NCBI GenBank assembly: GCA_050250135.1
Contig: JBFWPF010000009.1
Span: forward strand, 1 to 64,000
Length of the DNA stretch: 64,000 nt
Reading direction: 5' to 3'
DNA from: JBFWPF01 sp050250135
GTDB taxonomy: Bacteria; Chlamydiota; Chlamydiia; Chlamydiales; JAFEGQ01
The first letter of the stretch is position 1; each line of letters starts with the position of its first letter. The notes under the pieces are model-generated. The model saw only the letters and a list, made by a program, of their open reading frames with translations. It was not told the origin of the DNA and made no database searches. A program made the position numbers and the translations under genes. Positions 15,383 to 24,841 of the stretch are shown here, piece after piece.

Positions 15383-17294
15383 TGTGAAGAAGGTCCTCTT
15401 TGTCGGTTCGATGGCCAGCAAGGCCCCCTTTCTGAAAAAGGCGCAAGGAGCCGGGTTTATCGAGTTTATCGACCACCGAGGTGAGGCCGGCCATGGTCCC
15501 CCCGCTCAGGCCTCCCGTATCCTGAGGGCTAAGAAGGTCCTCCGCCGCTGCCCTCCCCTTCCCCAGCAGGATTTCCGCCGCAAGGAGGGGGCACCTCAAG
15601 CCACCGACCGGATTCTCCAGCTGGCCGATCTCATCGAGAAGCTCGAGGAGGAGGAGCGGATTCTCCATCAGGAGATCGTCCGGGTCCATGTCTTTGGCGA
15701 CTTCTCCAAAAAGGAGATTGCGGCGATTGAAAGGGCAGGACGGGTGGTCCAGTTCTTCTTTGCCAAGACAAGCGCTCATATCGACCCCTCCCAGCATGAG
15801 GGATTGATCTACGTCGGCCACGCCTTTGACCTCGACTACTTTGTCTCCATTATGCCGACCGAGGTTCACCTCGAGGGGTTAACTGAGATGAAGATCGAGC
15901 GCCCACTAGGGGAGCTCCAGCGCCGCCTAGAGGAGGTTAAGGCCAAACATCACGAGCTCGATGAGGAGCTGAAAACCTACGCCAAGTACCGTCACGCTCT
16001 CAAGAAGGCCCTCTTTGAGGTGATCAATGTTGGCAGCCTTGAGGCCCACCAGGAGTACCCTGCAGCCCACTTTGGAGGGGAGCTGTTTGTGGTGGAGGGG
16101 TGGGTTCCGCAGCGGAGGCTCGCCGAGCTTAAACCCCTCACCGATAGTTTTGAGATCCACTACGAAGAGATCGCGGTTGATGGGGCCGATCGGGTCCCCA
16201 CCTGCCTCGAAAACCATGGCCTGGGCCGCGTGGGAGAGGATCTGGTCCACATCTACGACACCCCCTCCACCGAAGACCGGGATCCCTCCTACTGGGTTCT
16301 CTGGTCCTTTGCTTTTTTCTTTGCCGTCATCGTCAACGATGCCGGCTATGGCGCCATCCTCCTCGCCATCAGCCTCTGGGTGGGGTGGAAGTTCAAAAAG
16401 GCGGCAGGGTTGGGAAAACGGTTTGTCAAACTCTGCCTCATCATTTCCGCCTCCATTGTCCTTTGGGGCTTTTTCACTAACGCCTACTTTGGGATCGTCC
16501 TCAAGCCTGACAACCCCTTGCGCAAGGTTTCGATCACAAACGCTCTAGTCGACGCCAAGATCGAACATGTGATCGACCACCCCGACAGCACCGTCTACAA
16601 GGAGTGGGTTGAAAAGTACCCCAAACTTGCCGAGACCAAAACCGTCGACGGCTGGATCGACGCCACCACCATCTGGCACGAAGGCAAATTGAAGTACGAC
16701 CTCCTCGAGAAGTTCACCGACAACGTCATGATGGAGCTCGCCCTCCTCATCGGCGTCCTCCACCTGATCATCGCCTTCTGCCGCCGCCTCGACCTCAACT
16801 GGGCCGGTTTTGGGTGGATCGCCTTTATCCTCGGCGCCTACCTCTACTTCCCCAAAGCGCTCGATGCCACCTCCCTCGTTCACTACGCGCTAGGGGTGCC
16901 GAAACCGATCGCCTACGGCATCGGCCTGCAGCTCCTCTGGATCGGCTTTGGAGGTGCTGTCCTTCTCGCCATCATCCAGAATAAACTCAAGGGGATGGCC
17001 GAGGCCCTAAACGTGATCCAGATCTTTGCCGACGGCCTCTCCTATCTCCGTTTGTATGCCCTAGGCCTTGCGGGCGGCCTGATGAGCGCCACCTTTAACG
17101 ACCTAGCCAGCCAGACCGGCCTTGTTCTCGGCTTTGCCCTCCTCCTCGCTGGCCACGGTGTCAATATCCTCCTCTCGGTAATGGCAGGAGTGATCCACGG
17201 CCTGCGTCTCAACTTCCTCGAGTGGTACCACCACTGCTTTGAAGGTGGGGGCAGAATGATTCAACCCTTAAGACTACTCAAAATAGGAGAGTAA
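15372..17294 (+). CDS. atpI: V-type ATPase subunit I (membrane stator, a-subunit)
   Basis: This 640-residue protein (from ATG 15372, MRDDVKKVLFVGSMASKAPF) is the I/a subunit. The N-terminal half is cytoplasmic and coiled-coil; the C-terminal half has multiple membrane helices that form the ion half-channels. The family segment DPSYWVLWSFAFFFAVIVND and the late helix with LSYLRLYALGLAGGLM, containing the essential arginine, are present. ATG 15372 is preferred to the ORF start 48 bases upstream, which would lie wholly inside atpD. Only two bases separate it from atpK. Confidence 0.93.
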   Translation: MRDDVKKVLFVGSMASKAPFLKKAQGAGFIEFIDHRGEAGHGPPAQASRILRAKKVLRRCPPLPQQDFRRKEGAPQATDRILQLADLIEKLEEEERILHQEIVRVHVFGDFSKKEIAAIERAGRVVQFFFAKTSAHIDPSQHEGLIYVGHAFDLDYFVSIMPTEVHLEGLTEMKIERPLGELQRRLEEVKAKHHELDEELKTYAKYRHALKKALFEVINVGSLEAHQEYPAAHFGGELFVVEGWVPQRRLAELKPLTDSFEIHYEEIAVDGADRVPTCLENHGLGRVGEDLVHIYDTPSTEDRDPSYWVLWSFAFFFAVIVNDAGYGAILLAISLWVGWKFKKAAGLGKRFVKLCLIISASIVLWGFFTNAYFGIVLKPDNPLRKVSITNALVDAKIEHVIDHPDSTVYKEWVEKYPKLAETKTVDGWIDATTIWHEGKLKYDLLEKFTDNVMMELALLIGVLHLIIAFCRRLDLNWAGFGWIAFILGAYLYFPKALDATSLVHYALGVPKPIAYGIGLQLLWIGFGGAVLLAIIQNKLKGMAEALNVIQIFADGLSYLRLYALGLAGGLMSATFNDLASQTGLVLGFALLLAGHGVNILLSVMAGVIHGLRLNFLEWYHHCFEGGGRMIQPLRLLKIGE

Positions 17295-17296
17295 CC

Positions 17297-17719
17297 ATGG
17301 ACTTTGCGATGATTGGACCTGCCCTTGCCCTGGGCCTTTCCGCCCTCGGCAGTGCGATCGGTTGTGGGATAGCGGGGATGGCCTCTCACGGGGTGATGAG
17401 CCGTGTCGAAGAGGGACACGGGAAGTTTATCGGGATGTCGGCCGCCCCCTCCTCCCAGTCGATCTACGGCTTTATCCTGATGCTGCTGATGCAAAATGCC
17501 CTCAAAGCGGGCTCCCTCTCGCCTCTGTCGGGGATCGGCATTGGCCTTTCGGTTGGCCTAGCGATCATGGTGTCGGCCATCTACCAGGGGCGGTGCTGCG
17601 CCACCGGCATCCAAGCGACCGCCAAGCAGCCGGCCATCTTTGGTAAGTGCTTTGCCGCAATCGGTATCGTTGAGTCGTTTAGCCTTTTCGCCTTCGTCTT
17701 CGCGATCCTCCTCCTCTAG
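17297..17719 (+). CDS. atpK: V-type ATPase subunit K (proteolipid ring)
   Basis: This 140-residue proteolipid has four hydrophobic helices in two hairpins (GPALALGLSALGSAIGCGIA; GFILMLLMQNAL; GIGLSVGLAIMVSAI; CFAAIGIVESFSLFAFVFAI). The ion-binding carboxylate is E126 in the last helix, and Q53 (SSQSIYG) in helix 2 is at a position used in sodium-binding rings. Whether sodium or protons are carried cannot be settled from this. GGAG lies upstream of the ATG. It is the last gene of the operon. Confidence 0.94.
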   Translation: MDFAMIGPALALGLSALGSAIGCGIAGMASHGVMSRVEEGHGKFIGMSAAPSSQSIYGFILMLLMQNALKAGSLSPLSGIGIGLSVGLAIMVSAIYQGRCCATGIQATAKQPAIFGKCFAAIGIVESFSLFAFVFAILLL

Positions 17720-17722
17720 CCG

Positions 17723-17750
17723 TTGACGGCCAACAAGTAAAAGTTTAAAT
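17723..17750 (+). promoter_or_regulatory. Predicted promoter of the autotransporter gene
   Basis: TTGACG (17723-17728) and TTAAAT (17745-17750) are spaced by 16 bases; TAAATA one base on gives a 17-base spacing. The predicted start near 17757 leaves a leader of about 20-25 bases. Confidence 0.45.
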
Positions 17751-17751
17751 A

Positions 17752-17778
17752 GGGGCTTTAGGTTTATCCTAAGGCCCC
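17752..17778 (+). terminator. Hairpin between atpK and the autotransporter start codon
   Basis: An 11-bp stem (GGGGCTTTAGG / CCTAAGGCCCC, one G-U pair) with loop TTTAT ends two bases before ATG 17781. It could terminate V-ATPase transcripts, although no T-run follows, or hide the start codon of the autotransporter, which has no visible Shine-Dalgarno sequence. The function is inferred; the stem is seen. Confidence 0.4.
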
Positions 17779-17780
17779 CT

Positions 17781-20700
17781 ATGCGTTACGTTCGCCATCT
17801 GTTTGTTTTAGCCCTCATCCCTGCGTCTCTATTTGCCGCGTCAGGGACTTGGGTGCCGGCGGGCGGGGGGAGTTGGAATGTCAACGCCAACTGGACGGGG
17901 GCCACCTTTCCCAATGGGGGTGGCCAGGCAGCGACCCTCGGGGCCTCGATCGTGGTGCCCAGCACGATCAACCTCAACCAGAACATCACCATCAGCACCC
18001 TCAATGTCAACAATGCCAATGCCTATACCGTAGCGCCTAACGGGGCCTTTACCCTCACCCTCCAGTCGGGAACGATCACCGTGACCAACAGTAATGGGAA
18101 CGGGGCCCACCAGATCACCTCCAACATCAACCTGACCAATGGCAACCTGACGATCAACCAAAATTCGCTGGGGACCCTCAACCTGTCGGGCGTGATCTCC
18201 CAAACGGGTACGAGGGGTATCACCAAAACGGGCACACAGACGGCCCGGCTGAGCGGTACAGCCTCTAACACCAACACCGGCGCTACAGTGGTGACAGCCG
18301 GTACCCTCGAGCTTGCCAAGACGGCCGGCCTGAACGCCATTGCCGGCAACACCGTGACGATTAACGGGGGGACCTTACGGCTGATCAACGCCAATCAGAT
18401 TGTCAACACCGCGACGGTGACCCAGAGCTCAGGAGCGTTTGATCTAAACGGCAATGCCGAGCAGATCGGTGCCTACACCTTTAACGGAGGGACCTATAGC
18501 GGCGGCGGGGCCCTCCTCTCCCTGCAGAGTACCGGTACCGCCCTGACCCTTGGGGGGACGACCAGCCGCACCCTCAGTGGGGATATCTCCCTCGTCGGCG
18601 CCGCCGGCGGGAACGTCACCTTTAACGGCTCGGCAGGGACGGTGACCCTGCAGGGGATTAACCTCAACGCCGTGACCCGGACCTTTAATATCGGGAACGG
18701 CTCGGCAGCGATCGATGTGGCGATCGATGGGGTGATCAGCGGTACAGGGGGGATCAACAAGAATACCGGGGCTGGTCGGCTCGCCTACACCGGCTCGAGT
18801 AGCAACAGCTATATCGGCCCGACCACCCTTAACGCCGGTGTCCTCCTTCTGGATAAGAATGTCGGTTTGGTTGCATGCCCTGGCACGGTGGTTCTGAATA
18901 ACGCCGCGGCCACCCTAGAGGTGGGGACCGCCAACCAGACGATCCGCGATCTAACCTTTAACGCGGGGGCCCTCTCCTTTCCTGGAGGGGGGGCGCTCAA
19001 CCTGAGCAACAATACCGGCACGGCGCTGACGATCAACACTGGGGCAACGGTAGGAGGGCAGATCAACCTGACGGGGGGTGCTAACGGCAATGTCACCAAG
19101 ACGGGGGCCACTACCGCCACCCTTAACAACCTCGACATCGGGTCGGCCAACCGGATCTTTGATGTGACCGGCACACTGGCGATCTCGGGTGTGCTGAGTG
19201 GCGTTGGGGGGATCAACAAAAATACCAGCACGGGAACCCTCACCCTGAGTGGAGCCGCCAGCAACACCCTTACAGGGGCGATCACGGTCAATGCAGGGAC
19301 CCTAAGCCTGGCAAAAACGGCTCCAGCAGCGGCCACGGCCGATGGGGTTGTACTCAACGCCCCGGCCACCGTCTCGATCTCGGCTACCCAGGATCAGACG
19401 ATCGGGAGTTTCACCTACAATGGGGGGACGCTGACCTTCCCCGCTACCCGCGCCCTTAACCTCACCGAATCGGTGGGCAATGCCCTGATATTCAATGCGG
19501 TCACTCCGATTACGGGGCAGCTTAACCTCACCGGTGTAGGGGGTGGAGGGATCCTCCAGACCGCAGCCGCTGCCCAGACGATCGCCGGCCTCGACCTGGG
19601 CGGATCGACCCGCACCGTTAACATCGTTGCTGGGGGAACGCTCAATGTGACGGGCATCCTGAGCGGGACCGGCGGGATCAACAAGAGTACCGGTACCGGT
19701 GCCCTGACTCTAAGCGGGACCGGCTCCAACACCGTCACCGGCGACATCACCGTCAGCGCGGGTACCCTCAACCTGATGAAAACTGCCCCCGCTGTCGCCT
19801 CTTTGGGAGGGGTGATTGTCAGCGGGGGGACGGTCACAGTGGCCACTACCCAGACAATCGGGAGCCTCACCTTCAACTCGGGGACCCTGACCTTCCCCGC
19901 TGGTACCACCCTCAACCTGACCAATTCAACAGGTAACGCATTGATATTCAATGGGTTATCGGCAATTGCGGGACAGATCAACCTGACCGGTGTAGGGGGT
20001 GGGGGGATCCTCCAAACGGTAGGGCCTACCGAGACGATTGCCGGCCTCGACCTGGGCGGGTCGACCCGGACCGTCGATATCACCGCAGGGGGGATCTTGG
20101 ATATCAGCGGTGTCCTCAGCGGTACCGGAGGGATCGACAAGGTGAGTGGGGGGACCCTAACCTTAAGCGGGTCGGCCAGCAATACGGTCACCGGTACGAT
20201 CACCGTCAATGGGGGGGACCTTAACCTAAACAAAGGGGTCGGCCTGATCGCCAGTGCGGGGGGTGTGGTCCTCAACGACGCTGGGGCTAACCTGCTGACA
20301 GGTGCAGCCGGCCAGACGATCGACAATTTGGTCTACAACGCCGGCGGCGTCATCCTGATCGGCCCCCTCAACCTGAGCAACAGCACAGGGGCGGCCCTTA
20401 CCTTTAATGGGACGACGACGGTAATTGGCACTATCAACCTGACCGGAGGAGCGGGCGGGGGGAATGTCATCCAGAACGCGGTGGGAACCACCACCCTCAA
20501 CTTTCTCGACCTGGGCGCCTTTGATCGGACCTTCGACATCACAACGGGAGGGAATCTCGATATTGCCGGTATCCTTAGCAGTACCGGAGGGGGGATCGAC
20601 AAGATCAATGGGGGGACCCTGACCCTAAGCGGCGCGTTCAGCAACACCCTGACCACCACCATCACCGTCAACGGAGGGACCTTGGCCCTCGACAAGTCGC

Positions 20701-23700
20701 CCGGTTTTGCGGCCAGCGCCGGTAGGGTGACCCTCAACAATGCCGCAGCCATCCTAACTACCGGGGTGGTCCCTCAGACGATCGACAACCTCTTCTACAA
20801 TGCGGGGACGGTGGTGCTAACGGGCCCCCTCAACCTTACCAACTCGGTTGGAGATGGGCTCACCTTTAACGGGGCGACCACGATTGGGGGGCAGATCAAC
20901 CTCACCGGAGGAGCGGGCGGGGGGAATATCCTCCAAACGGTGGCCGGTCTCGTCACCCTAAACAACCTCGACGTTGGGGCCAATGACCGGACCTTTGACA
21001 TCGCCACAGGGGGCACACTCGATATCAGCGCCGTCCTCAGCAGCGCAGGCGGGGGGATCGACAAGGTCAATGGGGGGACCCTGACTCTAAGCAACGGGGT
21101 CAGCAACACCCTGGCCACCACCATTACGATCGATGGGGGGACCCTTAACCTCAACAAGTCGGCCGGTTTTGTAGCCAGCGCCGGCAGGGTGACGGTAAAC
21201 AACGGCGCGGCCATTCTGACAACAGGAGCAGCTGCCCAGACGATCGATAACCTGGTCTACGACTCGGGTACCGTCCTCCTAGGGGGCGCCCTTAACCTCA
21301 GCAACAGCGCTGGCGATGGCCTCCTCTTTAACGGCGCCACGACCATCAATGGGCAGATCAACCTCACCGGCGGGGCCGGCGGGGGAGGGGTTACCCAGAC
21401 CGCACTCGCCACCGCAACCCTTGAGAACCTCGACCTTGGCGCCTTCGACCGGACCTTTAACATCGCCGGTGGCGGAACCCTAGAAGTGGCGGGTATCCTA
21501 AGCGGCACCGGGGGCCTCAACAAGGATACCGGTTTAGGGACCCTCCTCCTTAGCGGCTCAAGCAATAATACTCTGACAGGGACCATCACCATCAACGCTG
21601 GGACCGTCACACTCGGTAAGTCGGGCGGCGCGATCGCCACCCCCAATGGGATCGTCGTCAACAACGCCTTGGCCGTCCTTACCCTAACGGGGGAGGCGCA
21701 GACGATCGATAACCTGACCTACAACGCGGGTACCGTCTCCCTAGCTGGGCTCCCCTTAAACCTCAGCAACAGCACCGGCAACGCTCTAACCCTCAACGGC
21801 GCGACCACCATCCTAGGGCAGATCAACCTAACCGGTGGAGCCGGCGGGGGCAATGTCCTCCAGACCGTCGCAGGCACCGTGACCCTGGGCGCCCTCGATC
21901 TGGGCCCCTTCGACCGGACCATCGACATCATTGGTGGGGGGACCCTCGACCTCAGCGGCATCTTAAGCGGATCTGGTGGGATCAACCAGGTAAACCCAGG
22001 AACCCTCACCCTATCCGGCGCCTCTAGCAACACCCTGACCGGGACCATCACGGTCAATGACGGCACCCTTAACCTCAACAAGGCGGCCGGCCAGATAGCC
22101 AGTGAGGGAGGGGTCACCCTAGTTGGAGCCACCTCCCTGCTCACCACCGGCGCTGCCGATCAGACGATCGACAACCTCATCTTCAACGCTGGCCTAGTGA
22201 CCCTCACCGGAGCCCTAAACCTCAGCAACAGCACCGGAGCTGCCCTCACCCTCAACAACACGACCACCATCGCGGGCCAGATCAACTTGACCGGCGGCGC
22301 TGGCGGGGGAGGGGTGATCCAGGCTGCTGCTGGCACAGCGAACCTCGATAACCTCGATCTTGGCGCCTTTGACAGAGACTTTGCCATCATGGGCGGCGGG
22401 ACCCTCGACATCGGCGGGGTGCTCAGTGGCGCTGGGGGGATCCTCCTCACCGATGCCGGGACCCTAGAGCTAAGCGGCGCTGCCAACAACACCGTCACCG
22501 GCACCCTCTTCGCCCAAAATGGGACCCTCTTCCTCAACAAAAATGCTGGGATCATCGCAAGCGAAGGCGCCGTCCAGATCGACTCCCCCGGGACCCTCCT
22601 TATCCCTGCCACCGACCAGACGATCGGCAGCCTTATCTACAACTCGGGGACCCTCACCCAAACGGGCGCCCTCAACCTGACCGAAGCGCTTGGAAACGCC
22701 CTCACCATGCGCAATACGACCATCACCGGCCAGATCAACCTGACCGGGGCCACCAGCGGCGGTGTCGCCTTTGACCCGACAAACGGCGGAACTGCCACCA
22801 TCACCACGATCGACCTCGGCACCCCAATTCGGACCTTTGATATCGCCGATGGGCCCGCTGCCGTCGATATGATCATGATCGCCTCGACTAGCGCCGTCGG
22901 TGGAGGGTTCGATAAGCAAGGGGGCGGCCTCCTCCAGCTCCAAGGGGCAAGCTCCTACCCAGGCGCCTCGACCGTTACCGTCTCAAGCGGGGAGCTCCAG
23001 GTCAACGGTACCCTCACCTGCGCCACCACCATCGTCGACTCGGGGGCCCGCCTCTCCGGCACTGGTACCCTCACCACGGCTCTCACCCTTGACGGGACCA
23101 TCGCCCCTGGCAACTCGATCGGCACCCTCTTCATCGTTGGAAACCCGGTCTTCTCTGGCAGCTCCATCACCGAGATCGAGATCACCCCCACGATGTCCGA
23201 TCTGATCGACATCACCGGCACCCTCACTATTAACCCGGGCGCCACCCTCTCCATCCTGCCCCAGATGGCTACCTATCCCGTGATGTTCATGTATCAGATC
23301 ATCTCCACAACTGGGGGGATCACCGGTAACTACACCAATGTGATCAATGCCTTCCCTCTCTTTATGTCGAATGTGGAGATCATCGGAAACGACATGTTCC
23401 TAGTGAATGAGGTCCAACCCTTTGGCCCTGTAACCCCTCCCGGCTCTAATGCCGCTGCTGTCGCCAACTGCCTCGATATGGCCGACCCTGCCCCTGGCAG
23501 CGACCTCGACACCGTGATCGATAACCTCTATGCCATCCCCACGATTGATCAGCTGATCGCCGCTCTAGACGAATTGCAGCCCTCTATGCTCAAAGGGCTG
23601 GCCCTCCTCCAGGAGAACAACGCCTTCCTCGTCAGCCAAAACCTCTCCCAACGGCTCCGCACCCTTTACGGGGAGCGGTGCTGCTGCCCCCAAAAGTGTG

Positions 23701-24515
23701 GCGGTGTCTGGGGCTCCATCACGGGCGACTACCTCCGGCAAAAGGGTGTTGGGTTAGAGCCCGGCTTTAGGGGGCCCTCGATCGACCTGATCGCCGGCCT
23801 AGACCGCCGGTTTGGCTGCTTCACTGCCGGCCTCTGCGCCGGCTACTCCGCCTCCAGCCTCACCTGGCGGGAGCACCGCGGCAAAGGGAACCTCTACACC
23901 GGCTTTGGGGGCGCCTATGCCCAGCTCGCCTGCTCCCGCTTTATCATCGATGGCGCCCTTATCGGCGGCTTCAATACCTACCAGGCTCGCCGCTTCATCC
24001 AGTTTACCGAGATCGACCGCATTGCCCGCTCCCGCTTTACCGGTGGGGAGGTTCTTGCCCATCTTGGCCTAGCCACCTCTTGCTGCAGATGGGGATGGGA
24101 TTGGCTCCCCTTCTATACCTTAAACCCCCTCTATCTCCACCAACCTGCCTTTACTGAAACGGGGGCCGACAGCATCAACTGCCGTGTCGACTCAGACGAC
24201 TACTTCCTGATCCGCAATGAAGTGGGACTTCGGGCAAACCGCTGTTGCGGCCCTGTGCGATTTATGGGTCAGCTTGCCTATGCCCGGGAAGATCGGATCA
24301 CCGGAAAGTCCTACAACGCCCAGTTCGTCAGCATTCCTGACTGCACCATGCATGTGAAGGGGCTTAGTCCCGATCGGAACCTCTTTGTCCCTGCCTTTGA
24401 GATTGGATATGGGTGCTGCGAAGGCTGTGTGACGCTCTCCCTCCGCTACCAGGCGCAGATAGGCCGCCGCTTCTGGGATCAGAACGTTTGCCTCCAGCTA
24501 ACGGGAAGACTATAG
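17781..24515 (+). CDS. Giant autotransporter adhesin with PATR-type beta-strand repeats
   Basis: A 2244-residue type V secreted protein. Residues 1-20 are a signal peptide (MRYVRHLFVLALIPASLFAA). The passenger, to about residue 1960, is built of autotransporter-associated beta-strand repeats (GTLTLSGASSNTLTGTITVN), with about ten longer units of roughly 150 residues marked by QTIDNLxYNAGT and GQINLTGGAGGGN. A C-terminal beta-barrel of about 280 residues (VWGSITGDYLRQKG onwards) would insert in the outer membrane. The barrel and its border are rich in cysteine (RCCCPQKCGG, SCCRWGW, YGCCEGCV), as in chlamydial envelope proteins that are disulfide cross-linked. It ends LQLTGRL, not the usual terminal Phe. 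The GGA[ILV]/FxxN signature of chlamydial Pmps is not evident, so it is not called a Pmp. It has its own predicted promoter. Confidence 0.88.
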   Translation: MRYVRHLFVLALIPASLFAASGTWVPAGGGSWNVNANWTGATFPNGGGQAATLGASIVVPSTINLNQNITISTLNVNNANAYTVAPNGAFTLTLQSGTITVTNSNGNGAHQITSNINLTNGNLTINQNSLGTLNLSGVISQTGTRGITKTGTQTARLSGTASNTNTGATVVTAGTLELAKTAGLNAIAGNTVTINGGTLRLINANQIVNTATVTQSSGAFDLNGNAEQIGAYTFNGGTYSGGGALLSLQSTGTALTLGGTTSRTLSGDISLVGAAGGNVTFNGSAGTVTLQGINLNAVTRTFNIGNGSAAIDVAIDGVISGTGGINKNTGAGRLAYTGSSSNSYIGPTTLNAGVLLLDKNVGLVACPGTVVLNNAAATLEVGTANQTIRDLTFNAGALSFPGGGALNLSNNTGTALTINTGATVGGQINLTGGANGNVTKTGATTATLNNLDIGSANRIFDVTGTLAISGVLSGVGGINKNTSTGTLTLSGAASNTLTGAITVNAGTLSLAKTAPAAATADGVVLNAPATVSISATQDQTIGSFTYNGGTLTFPATRALNLTESVGNALIFNAVTPITGQLNLTGVGGGGILQTAAAAQTIAGLDLGGSTRTVNIVAGGTLNVTGILSGTGGINKSTGTGALTLSGTGSNTVTGDITVSAGTLNLMKTAPAVASLGGVIVSGGTVTVATTQTIGSLTFNSGTLTFPAGTTLNLTNSTGNALIFNGLSAIAGQINLTGVGGGGILQTVGPTETIAGLDLGGSTRTVDITAGGILDISGVLSGTGGIDKVSGGTLTLSGSASNTVTGTITVNGGDLNLNKGVGLIASAGGVVLNDAGANLLTGAAGQTIDNLVYNAGGVILIGPLNLSNSTGAALTFNGTTTVIGTINLTGGAGGGNVIQNAVGTTTLNFLDLGAFDRTFDITTGGNLDIAGILSSTGGGIDKINGGTLTLSGAFSNTLTTTITVNGGTLALDKSPGFAASAGRVTLNNAAAILTTGVVPQTIDNLFYNAGTVVLTGPLNLTNSVGDGLTFNGATTIGGQINLTGGAGGGNILQTVAGLVTLNNLDVGANDRTFDIATGGTLDISAVLSSAGGGIDKVNGGTLTLSNGVSNTLATTITIDGGTLNLNKSAGFVASAGRVTVNNGAAILTTGAAAQTIDNLVYDSGTVLLGGALNLSNSAGDGLLFNGATTINGQINLTGGAGGGGVTQTALATATLENLDLGAFDRTFNIAGGGTLEVAGILSGTGGLNKDTGLGTLLLSGSSNNTLTGTITINAGTVTLGKSGGAIATPNGIVVNNALAVLTLTGEAQTIDNLTYNAGTVSLAGLPLNLSNSTGNALTLNGATTILGQINLTGGAGGGNVLQTVAGTVTLGALDLGPFDRTIDIIGGGTLDLSGILSGSGGINQVNPGTLTLSGASSNTLTGTITVNDGTLNLNKAAGQIASEGGVTLVGATSLLTTGAADQTIDNLIFNAGLVTLTGALNLSNSTGAALTLNNTTTIAGQINLTGGAGGGGVIQAAAGTANLDNLDLGAFDRDFAIMGGGTLDIGGVLSGAGGILLTDAGTLELSGAANNTVTGTLFAQNGTLFLNKNAGIIASEGAVQIDSPGTLLIPATDQTIGSLIYNSGTLTQTGALNLTEALGNALTMRNTTITGQINLTGATSGGVAFDPTNGGTATITTIDLGTPIRTFDIADGPAAVDMIMIASTSAVGGGFDKQGGGLLQLQGASSYPGASTVTVSSGELQVNGTLTCATTIVDSGARLSGTGTLTTALTLDGTIAPGNSIGTLFIVGNPVFSGSSITEIEITPTMSDLIDITGTLTINPGATLSILPQMATYPVMFMYQIISTTGGITGNYTNVINAFPLFMSNVEIIGNDMFLVNEVQPFGPVTPPGSNAAAVANCLDMADPAPGSDLDTVIDNLYAIPTIDQLIAALDELQPSMLKGLALLQENNAFLVSQNLSQRLRTLYGERCCCPQKCGGVWGSITGDYLRQKGVGLEPGFRGPSIDLIAGLDRRFGCFTAGLCAGYSASSLTWREHRGKGNLYTGFGGAYAQLACSRFIIDGALIGGFNTYQARRFIQFTEIDRIARSRFTGGEVLAHLGLATSCCRWGWDWLPFYTLNPLYLHQPAFTETGADSINCRVDSDDYFLIRNEVGLRANRCCGPVRFMGQLAYAREDRITGKSYNAQFVSIPDCTMHVKGLSPDRNLFVPAFEIGYGCCEGCVTLSLRYQAQIGRRFWDQNVCLQLTGRL
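18430..22770 (+). repeat. About ten tandem repeats of roughly 450 bp inside the autotransporter gene
   Basis: Recurring DNA blocks such as CAGACGATCGACAACCT and GGGCAGATCAACCTGACC recur about every 450-500 bp, encoding QTIDNL and GQINLTG. Units in the middle (about 20300-22300) are the most alike, suggesting recent expansion by unequal recombination. Boundaries are approximate. Confidence 0.75.
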
Positions 24516-24600
24516 AACCCAACTCCTAAATAAAAGAACGTATTCGTTTTACAATCAGTGTGTTGCAAATTCACACCCCGATGACCAGAACGACCCCGCT

Positions 24601-24833
24601 GTTATTTCCATTGCCATTACCCGGCGCGCCGGAGATGCCGAGCTAATTGGGGCGTGTAATCAATTAGCTCTCCTTGATCTCCAGGGGAAAGCTGGGCTCC
24701 CAGAGAGGTTTCCTCGCCTCGGACAGGGCGCTTTGGCCCTGCCCTTCGACTCGGAAACCTCCCTGGAAACCCCCTTTCCCTCTGGATATCAATGACATCT
24801 AATTGATTACACGCCCTGATTACACGCCCTAGC
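24601..24833. mobile_element. Dispersed repeat occupied by a 168-bp palindromic element
   Basis: 24601-24649 repeats 64-112 with one mismatch. At 24650 a separate element begins and runs to about 24817. Its ends are an exact 18-bp inverted repeat (GGGCGTGTAATCAATTAG at 24650-24667 and its complement at 24799-24816). Almost all of its length folds back on itself, including AGAGAGGTTTCC with GGAAACCTCCCT and CAGGGC with GCCCTG. The flank resumes as GATTACACGCCCTAGC (24818-24833), so GATTACACGCCCT occurs twice in tandem. Comparison with 64-127 shows that without the element the two flanks would join cleanly. It has no coding capacity, so this is a MITE-like or hairpin element. Confidence 0.8.
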
Positions 24834-24841
24834 AAGTCGGG

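Noticed and set aside
19415..20326. 303-residue ORF antisense to the autotransporter, and similar ORFs at 20333-22612
   Set aside because: Periodic Pro/Val/Arg-rich products that mirror the repeats on the coding strand.
17781..24515. Chlamydial polymorphic membrane protein (Pmp)
   Set aside because: The GGA[ILV] and FxxN repeats that define Pmps are not evident; the repeats are of the PATR type.
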